From Coenobita brevimanus (Eukaryota > Arthropoda > Malacostraca > Decapoda > Coenobitidae), in assembly GCA_032717465.1 (NCBI GenBank), contig CM064713.1, positions 9,644,950 to 9,708,949 of the forward strand: a stretch of 64,000 nt of DNA, read 5' to 3'. This document shows positions 1 through 9,071 of this stretch, one piece after another. Position numbers and translations under genes: made by a program. Positions within the stretch are counted from its first letter, which is position 1, and each line of letters begins with the position of its first letter. The notes under the pieces are model-generated. The model was not told the DNA's origin and made no database searches. It saw nothing but the letters and a program-made list of their open reading frames with translations.

Positions 1-584
1 TCTGCTGGCCCCTATATAATGAGCTCAGTCTCCGCATCATTGCCACTTAGATCTGCTCCTCATTTTGTTCACATCTCTGTCCTCCCCTGTACAGTTATCA
101 TTATTGTGAATTTCTGAGGAAGTCTCCAACCATCTAGCAGCTGTGTGATTAGAGTATAAGTGTTATTGCATTTTGTTCTTGTACTGTATAGCATAAGGTT
201 AATTCTTGGGCCTGGAAGGTTTTTGTAAATTGTGTAGAATTCATTTTGTCAGCCAGTGGTAATAATAGTTTGTATCTGTAATTATTTACCTTGCATTAAC
301 TGAGCATTACCCAGTGTTTTTCATTTCATCAGGGCTGACTTAGATAAATTTACTCATGGTAATTTCGTGTTAATAGAGGCTATTGCAGTTAACCATATAT
401 TTAACCTGTTTTTGCCATTACATTATCCTTATGAGTCCTGAATGTTTTGTTGTTAGTTTGAGCATTAAACTTTAACTTGTAATTTTACCTAACTCTTTTG
501 TTTTGAACCTGGAGCTTTACGGGACAGTAGTGATTTTTAGTATTCTCACTTGGAGTGTACATTATCTTTCTCTGTTCCGTAACA
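1..584 (+). repeat. LTR, 5'-truncated by window edge
   Basis: This is the last 584 bases of the 790 bp LTR seen whole at 4434-5223. It ends in GTAACA, the inverted match of the TGTTAC that begins complete copies. It contains the TATA element at 13-19 and a possible ATTAAA poly(A) signal near 463. It carries CTGAGG near 115 where the five complete LTRs read CTCAGG; the truncated LTR at the right end of the array shares this variant. Confidence 0.9.
13..44 (+). promoter_or_regulatory. LTR core promoter (TATA box with possible initiator)
   Basis: TATATAA at 13-19 is followed 28 bases downstream (counting from its first T) by A41 in TCATTG, close to the arthropod initiator TCAKTY. A second TCAGTC at 25-30 is too near the TATA to be its partner. 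The same element recurs in each + LTR, for example near 4652, 9290, 13929, 18569, 23209 and 27846. Placing the transcription start here is inference. Confidence 0.5.
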
Positions 585-590
585 TAAATT

Positions 591-608
591 TGGCGACCTC
601 TCATCAGG
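591..608 (+). promoter_or_regulatory. Primer-binding site
   Basis: TGGCGACC begins six bases after the LTR end. TGG is what complementarity to a tRNA 3' CCA end requires, and the position just inside the 5' LTR is where a PBS belongs. I did not identify the primer tRNA. The leader downstream repeats AGGATATT three times before the gag start. Every unit carries the same site, including those on the - strand. Confidence 0.6.
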
Positions 609-665
609 ATATTCAGGATATTATCATAAGGATATTGCTTGATATTTTGTGACTGTTACTTATTC

Positions 666-1058
666 ATGATGTCTACTATTACTACACTTGATGAAGCCAA
701 AGATTTTTTGTCAAATGTGCAAATAGTGTGTGATGTAGAAAACAGAACAAAGAATGAACTTAAGCTTGTTGCTCAACAATTGGGAATTGCTGTTCGCTCT
801 CATCATTCTAAAGATCAAATTGTTGACATGATTAATGAAAGCTTGTTTAATGTAACTCCTCCAAATGAGCAAACGCAGATTGAATTAGCTAAGTTACAGC
901 TAGCCCTGCAGGAGGCTCGTGTGAAGGAAGCGAATTTCAAGCACGTGCTAAGGAGGCTGATGTTAAGGAGGCAAATGCTCGTATTCAAGAGGCACAGGTA
1001 CAGGCTCAGGCACAAACTGAACTTGCTAGGATTCAGGCAGACCATGAGTATCGCATGA
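666..1058 (+). CDS. gag: gag N-terminal fragment, frameshifted
   Basis: The frame opens at a double ATG (666 and 669) and reads a SAP-like start (TLDEAKDFLSNVQ, then KNELKLVAQQLGIAVRSHH) followed by a charged helical stretch. It loses frame near 930, where this array reads GAAGCGAA and the - strand units read GAAGCTGAA. After that single-base loss the frame is nonsense and stops at 1058, while the real gag frame continues in the next reading frame towards the ORF at 1055. The change is not in a homopolymer and is present in all six + units, so it is likely genuine. The product would be a truncated gag without its knuckle. Confidence 0.75.
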   Translation: MMSTITTLDEAKDFLSNVQIVCDVENRTKNELKLVAQQLGIAVRSHHSKDQIVDMINESLFNVTPPNEQTQIELAKLQLALQEARVKEANFKHVLRRLMLRRQMLVFKRHRYRLRHKLNLLGFRQTMSIA

Positions 1059-3166
1059 AACAAGGTGGAACTGGATCATCTAGCTCTGATGATTTTGATG
1101 TGGCTAAAAATGTTAAACTTGTCCCTCCTTTTAATGAATCTGATTTAACTAAGTATTTTCAGTTGTTTGAGAGGGTAGCTACAGGTTTTAATTGGCCCAA
1201 GGAGTATTGGCCAGTACTCCTTCAAACTGTTCTCACCGGTAAAGCTCAAGTAACTTATGCATCTTTGCCTCAGGATCAATCTGATAATTATGATGTAGTT
1301 AAGAGCTTGATTCTTAAAGCCTATGAGCTTGTTCCTGAAGCCTATAGAGTAAAATTTAGGACAACTTACAAGCAAGATAAGCAATCCCATGTTGAGTATG
1401 CAAAAATCAAAGAAGATCTGTTAGAGCAGTGGTTAAATTCTAAGAATGTGGGTTCTGATTTTGGTAAATTTAAGCAGATGATTTTGCTGGAGGACTTCAA
1501 GAGGTGTATTTATAAAGATGTAAGCCTATATCTTGATGAGAAAAGAATAGATCATTTGTCTGATGCTGCAGTTTTAGCTGACGAATATGTTCTCACTCAC
1601 AAGAGATATTCTAAAGAAAAAGGGAAAGCTGAGAGTAAGTACGTTGCCTCTACTCAGAGTACAGGTAACAGGAAAGAGAATAAAGATGATGTTTCTCAGG
1701 AAGTAAATACCAGCTTCACCTCTAGATTTCAGAAAAGTAAATGTACTTATTGTAGTAAGCTTGGTCATACTACGGAGAAATGTTTCAGGAGACAGCGTGA
1801 TGTGAACAAAAAGGAGTCTTTAAATATTCAGTCAATTGGTCTAGTGTCCACCCTTGAGAGTTCCCAGAATTCTTTAACTGAGTTAACTGAACCTGCTTTG
1901 AGGGGTAACTTAAATTCTCATGATGAGGCTCCTCTTTTGAGCAGTAACGTGGGTGACACTCTCAAGAGTTCATGTGCTAATTTCCTGTCTGATGGTTTTG
2001 TCAGTCCTCTGGACAGTAATGACAGGAAATCAGTTAAAATATATCGTGACACAGGTGCTTGCCAATCCCTTATGCTGACCAGTGTTCTAGGCTCTAATGT
2101 TAATTCCTCTGATGAAACTGTAATCTTACAAGGTGCAGGGAATAATTACTTCTCTGTCCCTCTGTGCAGAGTGAATTTAGAGTCTGGTTTTGTTAATGGT
2201 TCCGTTATGGTTGGGTTGGTTGAGACACTCCCAATGTCAGGTGTAACTTTCTTACTTGGAAATGATATTGGTGGAAGTCAAGTGTGTCCAGCTCCTCAGT
2301 TGTCTAGTGAGCCAGTGGCTGCGTCCCAGGATTGTGATGTCCCTGATGTGTTCCCTGCATGTGCTGTCACTAGGGCTAAGTCTAAAGTTACTGGTGATTT
2401 AGAGGATAATGATGATGATGATGTTATCCTAGCTGACACTTTTCTTGCTAATTTGGACCACTCACCAGATGAGGCAGTACCCCGTAGTGTTCATAATTTG
2501 TCTCGTCAAGAGTTGGTTGAGTTGCAGGTTGCTGACCCCGAGTTGAAAGGTCTAGCTAACTCTGCTTGCAGTGAGGAAGAGTCAGCCGGTGCTTCTACTT
2601 GTTATTATGTAAAGTCAGGAGTACTTATGAGGAAGTGGAGACCCCCAACAGCATCAGCCGACTGTGAATGGGAGGTTGTACATCAAGTTGTCATCCCTCG
2701 TGTTTGTAGGCAGGATATCATTAGAGTGGCTCATGATTCCAGTTTGGCAGGACACCTTGGAGTGAGGAAGACTGTGGCACGCATTTTGAAACACTTCTAC
2801 TGGCCAGGTATCTTCAGGGATGTTTCCTGGTATTGTAAGTCTTGTCACACCTGTCAAGTTGTTGGGAAGTGTAATCAGACCGAAAAGGTTGCACCTCTAG
2901 TTCCCATTCCTCCTTTTGAAGCGCCTTTCACCCGTGTGTTGGTGGATATTGTGGGCCCTCTTCCTAAGACTTCTTCAGGATTTTCTTATGTGTTGACCAT
3001 GATTGATATGGCTACTCGTTATCCTGAAGCCATTCCACTTAGAAATATCTCAGCAAAGAACGTGGTTAAGGAAATGCTAGGGTTCTTCACAAAGTTTGGT
3101 CTGCCCAAGGAGGTACAGTCAGACCGGGAAGTAATTTCATGTCGAATGTTTTCAAGCAGTCTCTGA
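1055..3166 (+). CDS. gag-pol: gag (core and knuckle)-protease-integrase, frameshifted in integrase
   Basis: This 703-residue frame starts at an internal Met; the true gag frame extends upstream to about 932. Residues 20-190 are gag capsid-like (PPFNESDLTKYFQLFERVA). A CCHC knuckle uses C230, C233, H238 and C243. An aspartic protease motif DTGA lies at 332-335, with a later LLGND. The integrase zinc-binding part follows (GHLGVRKT at 566-573, CX2C at 597-600), then the first catalytic Asp, D631 in VDIVGPLP, and D690 in SDR. Immediately after this the frame breaks: GACCGGGAAGT at 3122-3132 has one G fewer than units 4 and 5, and translation ends at 3166. Confidence 0.85.
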   Translation: MKQGGTGSSSSDDFDVAKNVKLVPPFNESDLTKYFQLFERVATGFNWPKEYWPVLLQTVLTGKAQVTYASLPQDQSDNYDVVKSLILKAYELVPEAYRVKFRTTYKQDKQSHVEYAKIKEDLLEQWLNSKNVGSDFGKFKQMILLEDFKRCIYKDVSLYLDEKRIDHLSDAAVLADEYVLTHKRYSKEKGKAESKYVASTQSTGNRKENKDDVSQEVNTSFTSRFQKSKCTYCSKLGHTTEKCFRRQRDVNKKESLNIQSIGLVSTLESSQNSLTELTEPALRGNLNSHDEAPLLSSNVGDTLKSSCANFLSDGFVSPLDSNDRKSVKIYRDTGACQSLMLTSVLGSNVNSSDETVILQGAGNNYFSVPLCRVNLESGFVNGSVMVGLVETLPMSGVTFLLGNDIGGSQVCPAPQLSSEPVAASQDCDVPDVFPACAVTRAKSKVTGDLEDNDDDDVILADTFLANLDHSPDEAVPRSVHNLSRQELVELQVADPELKGLANSACSEEESAGASTCYYVKSGVLMRKWRPPTASADCEWEVVHQVVIPRVCRQDIIRVAHDSSLAGHLGVRKTVARILKHFYWPGIFRDVSWYCKSCHTCQVVGKCNQTEKVAPLVPIPPFEAPFTRVLVDIVGPLPKTSSGFSYVLTMIDMATRYPEAIPLRNISAKNVVKEMLGFFTKFGLPKEVQSDREVISCRMFSSSL

Positions 3167-4359
3167 AAGAGTTGGGCATCACCCAGATCACGTCTTCAGC
3201 TTACCATCCCCAGACCCAAGGAGCGTTGGAGAGATATCATCAAACACTCAAATCGATGCTCAAGAAATACTGTTTGGAACATCAGAAAGACTGGGATAAA
3301 GGTCTTCCATTCGTTGTGTTTGCCGCAAGAGAATCTCCAAATGAATCACTGGGCTTCTCACCTTTTGAACTACTGTTTGGCCATGAAGTAAGAGGACCCC
3401 TTAAGTTACTCAAGGAATGCTGGCTGTCGGAGGAAGATGACGTCAACCTGCTGGAGTATGTGATGAAGTTCAAAGAACGGCTGTCCACTGCTTTACAGCT
3501 GGTGAGAGAGAATTTAGGAGCTGCTCAGGAGAAGATGAAGACTTGGTATGAGAAGAGGTCCAGGTTACGCCACTTTCAACCAGGAGATCAGGTTTTGATT
3601 CTGCTACCAGTTCATGGGCAACCTCTTCAAGTCAAGTTTAGTGGTCCTTATTTCGTGGAGAAGAAACTCAGTGATGTCAACTATGTCATCGCCACACCAG
3701 ATCGTAGAAAGAACAAGCAACTATGTCACATCAACATGCTAAAGTTATATCACAGGCGGGACGAAAATAATCCAGTCTGCACTGTAGCTGTTCCACCCGA
3801 GTCTGCAAGTGAAGTTCTCCCATGCAGCATGAGCCTGAGTGATAGTTTGGGGAAGAATCCTGATATCATGAATGATCTCCAGACTAAGCTTTCTCATCTA
3901 GCTCCCGAGGAAAGGCAGGAGTTTTCGGCATTACTGCAGGAGTACCCGCAAGTGTTCCCTGCCACTCCAGGAAGAACTACTGTGTTGATGCATGATGTCG
4001 ATGTTGGAGACGCAAAGCCAATTAAATTGCCTCCTTACCGTGTGAACCCAGTGAAAGTTCCTCTCATCCAGAAGGAGCTTGGCTACCTGTTGGACCACAA
4101 GATGATTGAGCCCTGTCAGAGCGAGTGGAGTTCTCCTGTCACTCTAGTCCCTAAGCCAGGTGGGTCACAGCGGCTTTGCATTGACTACAGACGTGTTAAT
4201 CAGATAACCAAAACAGACACTTACCCTCTCCCTCGCGTGGAAGATTGCATAGACAAGATCGGAAAGGCTAGGTACATAAGTAAGTTTGATTTGTTAAAGG
4301 GATACTGGCAAGTACCTATGACTGAACGTGCTAGGGAGATTTCATGTTTTGTAACATGA
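3139..4359 (+). CDS. pol: Integrase C-terminal half plus truncated reverse transcriptase
   Basis: 406 residues continuing integrase in the original frame, beginning at an internal ATG. The catalytic Glu lies in YHPQTQGALERYHQ. The integrase tail (GDQVLILLP, HINMLKLYH) is followed by a linker, then the RT start (KPIKLPPYRVNP, WSSPVTLVPKPGG, CIDYRRVN). RT motif A is present (KFDLLKGYWQVP). The frame ends at CFVT and a stop, so motifs B to E, including YxDD, and RNase H are missing. RT downstream of integrase is the Gmr1-type order. Confidence 0.85.
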   Translation: MSNVFKQSLKELGITQITSSAYHPQTQGALERYHQTLKSMLKKYCLEHQKDWDKGLPFVVFAARESPNESLGFSPFELLFGHEVRGPLKLLKECWLSEEDDVNLLEYVMKFKERLSTALQLVRENLGAAQEKMKTWYEKRSRLRHFQPGDQVLILLPVHGQPLQVKFSGPYFVEKKLSDVNYVIATPDRRKNKQLCHINMLKLYHRRDENNPVCTVAVPPESASEVLPCSMSLSDSLGKNPDIMNDLQTKLSHLAPEERQEFSALLQEYPQVFPATPGRTTVLMHDVDVGDAKPIKLPPYRVNPVKVPLIQKELGYLLDHKMIEPCQSEWSSPVTLVPKPGGSQRLCIDYRRVNQITKTDTYPLPRVEDCIDKIGKARYISKFDLLKGYWQVPMTERAREISCFVT

Positions 4360-4422
4360 TATATGATATATACAGATTGTTTTAAAGGAATAAGAAATTT
4401 TCTTTGTAAATTTCTTTTTTCT

Positions 4423-4433
4423 TTGTGGGGAGG
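4423..4433 (+). promoter_or_regulatory. Polypurine tract
   Basis: TTGTGGGGAGG directly abuts the TGTTAC start of the LTR, the expected place for the plus-strand primer. It is the same in every unit; the - strand units show its complement, CCTCCCCAC. Confidence 0.75.
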
Positions 4434-5223
4434 TGTTACATAGCCTATGATTTCATCATCCTTTGTGTAATTTTAACGCATAGTATGCTGCATGTTTGAT
4501 CACGAGCGTGTTCTGCGTCAGTCCCCCCCTTCTACCGTTATAGTAGAGTAAGTCGTCCTTTCTGTTGTTCAGTGCGGGATTTTTATCTCTTTGTCCCCAT
4601 GGCTTCATTTGCGCGTCCTTGTTACAAGTTGTATCAAGCTCTGCTGGCCCCTATATAATGAGCTCAGTCTCCGCATCATTGCCACTTAGATCTGCTCCTC
4701 ATTTTGTTCACATCTCTGTCCTCCCCTGTACAGTTATCATTATTGTGAATTTCTCAGGAAGTCTCCAACCATCTAGCAGCTGTGTGATTAGAGTATAAGT
4801 GTTATTGCATTTTGTTCTTGTACTGTATAGCATAAGGTTAATTCTTGGGCCTGGAAGGTTTTTGTAAATTGTGTAGAATTCATTTTGTCAGCCAGTGGTA
4901 ATAATAGTTTGTATCTGTAATTATTTACCTTGCATTAGCTGAGCATTACCCAGTGTTTTTCATTTCATCAGGGCTGACTTAGATAAATTTACTCATGGTA
5001 ATTTCGTGTTAATAGAGGCTATTGCAGTTAACCATATATTTAACCTGTTTTTGCCATTACATTATCCTTATGAGTCCTGAATGTTTTGTTGTTAGTTTGA
5101 GCATTAAACTTTAACTTGTAATTTTACCTAACTCTTTTGTTTTGAACCTGGAGCTTTACGGGACAGTAGTGATTTTTAGTATTCTCACTTGGAGTGTACA
5201 TTATCTTTCTCTGTTCCGTAACA
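4434..5223 (+). repeat. Complete LTR between units 1 and 2
   Basis: 790 bases beginning TGTTACATAG and ending CCGTAACA, giving the terminal inverted repeat TGTTAC/GTAACA. It serves both as 3' LTR of unit 1 and 5' LTR of unit 2. A 77-codon frame inside it (from 4565) has no family features and is treated as chance. It differs from its sisters by GCATTAGCTGAG near 4934. Confidence 0.93.
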
Positions 5224-5304
5224 TAAATTTGGCGACCTCTCATCAGGATATTCAGGATATTATCATAAGGATATTGCTTGATATTTTGTGACTGTTACTT
5301 ATTC

Positions 5305-5697
5305 ATGATGTCTACTATTACTACACTTGATGAAGCCAAAGATTTTTTGTCAAATGTGCAAATAGTGTGTGATGTAGAAAACAGAACAAAGAATGAACTT
5401 AAGCTTGTTGCTCAACAATTGGGAATTGCTGTTCGCTCTCATCATTCTAAAGATCAAATTGTTGACATGATTAATGAAAGCTTGTTTAATGTAACTCCTC
5501 CAAATGAGCAAACGCAGATTGAATTAGCTAAGTTACAGCTAGCCCTGCAGGAGGCTCGTGTGAAGGAAGCGAATTTCAAGCACGTGCTAAGGAGGCTGAT
5601 GTTAAGGAGGCAAATGCTCGTATTCAAGAGGCACAGGTACAGGCTCAGGCACAAACTGAACTTGCTAGGATTCAGGCAGACCATGAGTATCGCATGA
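5305..5697 (+). CDS. gag: gag N-terminal fragment, unit 2
   Basis: Identical in translation to the unit 1 fragment, with the same one-base loss near 5569. The start is the first of two adjacent ATG codons. Confidence 0.75.
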   Translation: MMSTITTLDEAKDFLSNVQIVCDVENRTKNELKLVAQQLGIAVRSHHSKDQIVDMINESLFNVTPPNEQTQIELAKLQLALQEARVKEANFKHVLRRLMLRRQMLVFKRHRYRLRHKLNLLGFRQTMSIA

Positions 5698-7805
5698 AAC
5701 AAGGTGGAACTGGATCATCTAGCTCTGATGATTTTGATGTGGCTAAAAATGTTAAACTTGTCCCTCCTTTTAATGAATCTGATTTAACTAAGTATTTTCA
5801 GTTGTTTGAGAGGGTAGCTACAGGTTTTAATTGGCCCAAGGAGTATTGGCCAGTACTCCTTCAAACTGTTCTCACCGGTAAAGCTCAAGTAACTTATGCA
5901 TCTTTGCCTCAGGATCAATCTGATAATTATGATGTAGTTAAGAGCTTGATTCTTAAAGCCTATGAGCTTGTTCCTGAAGCCTATAGAGTAAAATTTAGGA
6001 CAACTTACAAGCAAGATAAGCAATCCCATGTTGAGTATGCAAAAATCAAAGAAGATCTGTTAGAGCAGTGGTTAAATTCTAAGAATGTGGGTTCTGATTT
6101 TGGTAAATTTAAGCAGATGATTTTGCTGGAGGACTTCAAGAGGTGTATTTATAAAGATGTAAGCCTATATCTTGATGAGAAAAGAATAGATCATTTGTCT
6201 GATGCTGCAGTTTTAGCTGACGAATATGTTCTCACTCACAAGAGATATTCTAAAGAAAAAGGGAAAGCTGAGAGTAAGTACGTTGCCTCTACTCAGAGTA
6301 CAGGTAACAGGAAAGAGAATAAAGATGATGTTTCTCAGGAAGTAAATACCAGCTTCACCTCTAGATTTCAGAAAAGTAAATGTACTTATTGTAGTAAGCT
6401 TGGTCATACTACGGAGAAATGTTTCAGGAGACAGCGTGATGTGAACAAAAAGGAGTCTTTAAATATTCAGTCAATTGGTCTAGTGTCCACCCTTGAGAGT
6501 TCCCAGAATTCTTTAACTGAGTTAACTGAACCTGCTTTGAGGGGTAACTTAAATTCTCATGATGAGGCTCCTCTTTTGAGCAGTAACGTGGGTGACACTC
6601 TCAAGAGTTCATGTGCTAATTTCCTGTCTGATGGTTTTGTCAGTCCTCTGGACAGTAATGACAGGAAATCAGTTAAAATATATCGTGACACAGGTGCTTG
6701 CCAATCCCTTATGCTGACCAGTGTTCTAGGCTCTAATGTTAATTCCTCTGATGAAACTGTAATCTTACAAGGTGCAGGGAATAATTACTTCTCTGTCCCT
6801 CTGTGCAGAGTGAATTTAGAGTCTGGTTTTGTTAATGGTTCCGTTATGGTTGGGTTGGTTGAGACACTCCCAATGTCAGGTGTAACTTTCTTACTTGGAA
6901 ATGATATTGGTGGAAGTCAAGTGTGTCCAGCTCCTCAGTTGTCTAGTGAGCCAGTGGCTGCGTCCCAGGATTGTGATGTCCCTGATGTGTTCCCTGCATG
7001 TGCTGTCACTAGGGCTAAGTCTAAAGTTACTGGTGATTTAGAGGATAATGATGATGATGATGTTATCCTAGCTGACACTTTTCTTGCTAATTTGGACCAC
7101 TCACCAGATGAGGCAGTACCCCGTAGTGTTCATAATTTGTCTCGTCAAGAGTTGGTTGAGTTGCAGGTTGCTGACCCCGAGTTGAAAGGTCTAGCTAACT
7201 CTGCTTGCAGTGAGGAAGAGTCAGCCGGTGCTTCTACTTGTTATTATGTAAAGTCAGGAGTACTTATGAGGAAGTGGAGACCCCCAACAGCATCAGCCGA
7301 CTGTGAATGGGAGGTTGTACATCAAGTTGTCATCCCTCGTGTTTGTAGGCAGGATATCATTAGAGTGGCTCATGATTCCAGTTTGGCAGGACACCTTGGA
7401 GTGAGGAAGACTGTGGCACGCATTTTGAAACACTTCTACTGGCCAGGTATCTTCAGGGATGTTTCCTGGTATTGTAAGTCTTGTCACACCTGTCAAGTTG
7501 TTGGGAAGTGTAATCAGACCGAAAAGGTTGCACCTCTAGTTCCCATTCCTCCTTTTGAAGCGCCTTTCACCCGTGTGTTGGTGGATATTGTGGGCCCTCT
7601 TCCTAAGACTTCTTCAGGATTTTCTTATGTGTTGACCATGATTGATATGGCTACTCGTTATCCTGAAGCCATTCCACTTAGAAATATCTCAGCAAAGAAC
7701 GTGGTTAAGGAAATGCTAGGGTTCTTCACAAAGTTTGGTCTGCCCAAGGAGGTACAGTCAGACCGGGAAGTAATTTCATGTCGAATGTTTTCAAGCAGTC
7801 TCTGA
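5694..7805 (+). CDS. gag-pol: gag-protease-integrase, unit 2, frameshifted
   Basis: 703 residues, same translation as unit 1. The break is again at the GGG run (about 7764) just after the second catalytic Asp of integrase. Confidence 0.85.
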   Translation: MKQGGTGSSSSDDFDVAKNVKLVPPFNESDLTKYFQLFERVATGFNWPKEYWPVLLQTVLTGKAQVTYASLPQDQSDNYDVVKSLILKAYELVPEAYRVKFRTTYKQDKQSHVEYAKIKEDLLEQWLNSKNVGSDFGKFKQMILLEDFKRCIYKDVSLYLDEKRIDHLSDAAVLADEYVLTHKRYSKEKGKAESKYVASTQSTGNRKENKDDVSQEVNTSFTSRFQKSKCTYCSKLGHTTEKCFRRQRDVNKKESLNIQSIGLVSTLESSQNSLTELTEPALRGNLNSHDEAPLLSSNVGDTLKSSCANFLSDGFVSPLDSNDRKSVKIYRDTGACQSLMLTSVLGSNVNSSDETVILQGAGNNYFSVPLCRVNLESGFVNGSVMVGLVETLPMSGVTFLLGNDIGGSQVCPAPQLSSEPVAASQDCDVPDVFPACAVTRAKSKVTGDLEDNDDDDVILADTFLANLDHSPDEAVPRSVHNLSRQELVELQVADPELKGLANSACSEEESAGASTCYYVKSGVLMRKWRPPTASADCEWEVVHQVVIPRVCRQDIIRVAHDSSLAGHLGVRKTVARILKHFYWPGIFRDVSWYCKSCHTCQVVGKCNQTEKVAPLVPIPPFEAPFTRVLVDIVGPLPKTSSGFSYVLTMIDMATRYPEAIPLRNISAKNVVKEMLGFFTKFGLPKEVQSDREVISCRMFSSSL

Positions 7806-8998
7806 AAGAGTTGGGCATCACCCAGATCACGTCTTCAGCTTACCATCCCCAGACCCAAGGAGCGTTGGAGAGATATCATCAAACACTCAAATCGATGCTC
7901 AAGAAATACTGTTTGGAACATCAGAAAGACTGGGATAAAGGTCTTCCATTCGTTGTGTTTGCCGCAAGAGAATCTCCAAATGAATCACTGGGCTTCTCAC
8001 CTTTTGAACTACTGTTTGGCCATGAAGTAAGAGGACCCCTTAAGTTACTCAAGGAATGCTGGCTGTCGGAGGAAGATGACGTCAACCTGCTGGAGTATGT
8101 GATGAAGTTCAAAGAACGGCTGTCCACTGCTTTACAGCTGGTGAGAGAGAATTTAGGAGCTGCTCAGGAGAAGATGAAGACTTGGTATGAGAAGAGGTCC
8201 AGGTTACGCCACTTTCAACCAGGAGATCAGGTTTTGATTCTGCTACCAGTTCATGGGCAACCTCTTCAAGTCAAGTTTAGTGGTCCTTATTTCGTGGAGA
8301 AGAAACTCAGTGATGTCAACTATGTCATCGCCACACCAGATCGTAGAAAGAACAAGCAACTATGTCACATCAACATGCTAAAGTTATATCACAGGCGGGA
8401 CGAAAATAATCCAGTCTGCACTGTAGCTGTTCCACCCGAGTCTGCAAGTGAAGTTCTCCCATGCAGCATGAGCCTGAGTGATAGTTTGGGGAAGAATCCT
8501 GATATCATGAATGATCTCCAGACTAAGCTTTCTCATCTAGCTCCCGAGGAAAGGCAGGAGTTTTCGGCATTACTGCAGGAGTACCCGCAAGTGTTCCCTG
8601 CCACTCCAGGAAGAACTACTGTGTTGATGCATGATGTCGATGTTGGAGACGCAAAGCCAATTAAATTGCCTCCTTACCGTGTGAACCCAGTGAAAGTTCC
8701 TCTCATCCAGAAGGAGCTTGGCTACCTGTTGGACCACAAGATGATTGAGCCCTGTCAGAGCGAGTGGAGTTCTCCTGTCACTCTAGTCCCTAAGCCAGGT
8801 GGGTCACAGCGGCTTTGCATTGACTACAGACGTGTTAATCAGATAACCAAAACAGACACTTACCCTCTCCCTCGCGTGGAAGATTGCATAGACAAGATCG
8901 GAAAGGCTAGGTACATAAGTAAGTTTGATTTGTTAAAGGGATACTGGCAAGTACCTATGACTGAACGTGCTAGGGAGATTTCATGTTTTGTAACATGA
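7778..8998 (+). CDS. pol: Integrase C-terminus and RT fragment, unit 2
   Basis: 406 residues, same translation as unit 1. It ends after RT motif A at the same stop (TGATATATGATATA follows). Confidence 0.85.
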   Translation: MSNVFKQSLKELGITQITSSAYHPQTQGALERYHQTLKSMLKKYCLEHQKDWDKGLPFVVFAARESPNESLGFSPFELLFGHEVRGPLKLLKECWLSEEDDVNLLEYVMKFKERLSTALQLVRENLGAAQEKMKTWYEKRSRLRHFQPGDQVLILLPVHGQPLQVKFSGPYFVEKKLSDVNYVIATPDRRKNKQLCHINMLKLYHRRDENNPVCTVAVPPESASEVLPCSMSLSDSLGKNPDIMNDLQTKLSHLAPEERQEFSALLQEYPQVFPATPGRTTVLMHDVDVGDAKPIKLPPYRVNPVKVPLIQKELGYLLDHKMIEPCQSEWSSPVTLVPKPGGSQRLCIDYRRVNQITKTDTYPLPRVEDCIDKIGKARYISKFDLLKGYWQVPMTERAREISCFVT

Positions 8999-9071
8999 TA
9001 TATGATATATACAGATTGTTTTAAAGGAATAAGAAATTTCCTTTGTAAATTTCTTTTTCTTTGTGGGGAGG

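Larger units (their letters stand above)
585..4433 (+). mobile_element. Gmr1-like Ty3/gypsy unit 1, internal region (non-autonomous)
   Basis: The internal region of 3849 bases runs from just after the LTR to the polypurine tract. Domain order is gag, protease, integrase, partial RT. A complete element of this type would normally need roughly 1.5 kb more for the rest of RT and RNase H, both missing here. After the RT stop (4359) about 75 bases of AT-rich remnant lead into the polypurine tract. Confidence 0.9.
5224..9071 (+). mobile_element. Gmr1-like unit 2, internal region
   Basis: Same layout as unit 1. It carries the gag frameshift and the three-G form of the integrase frameshift, and differs from unit 1 mainly in a shorter T run before the polypurine tract. 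Confidence 0.9.

Noticed and set aside
815..1063. Opposite-strand frames within gag-pol and LINE ORFs, repeated in every copy
   Set aside because: They are antisense shadows of the real frames; their repetition reflects the arrays, not selection.
4565..4798. 77-codon open frame inside each LTR
   Set aside because: It starts upstream of the TATA box, has no family features, and varies between copies only as LTR sequence does.
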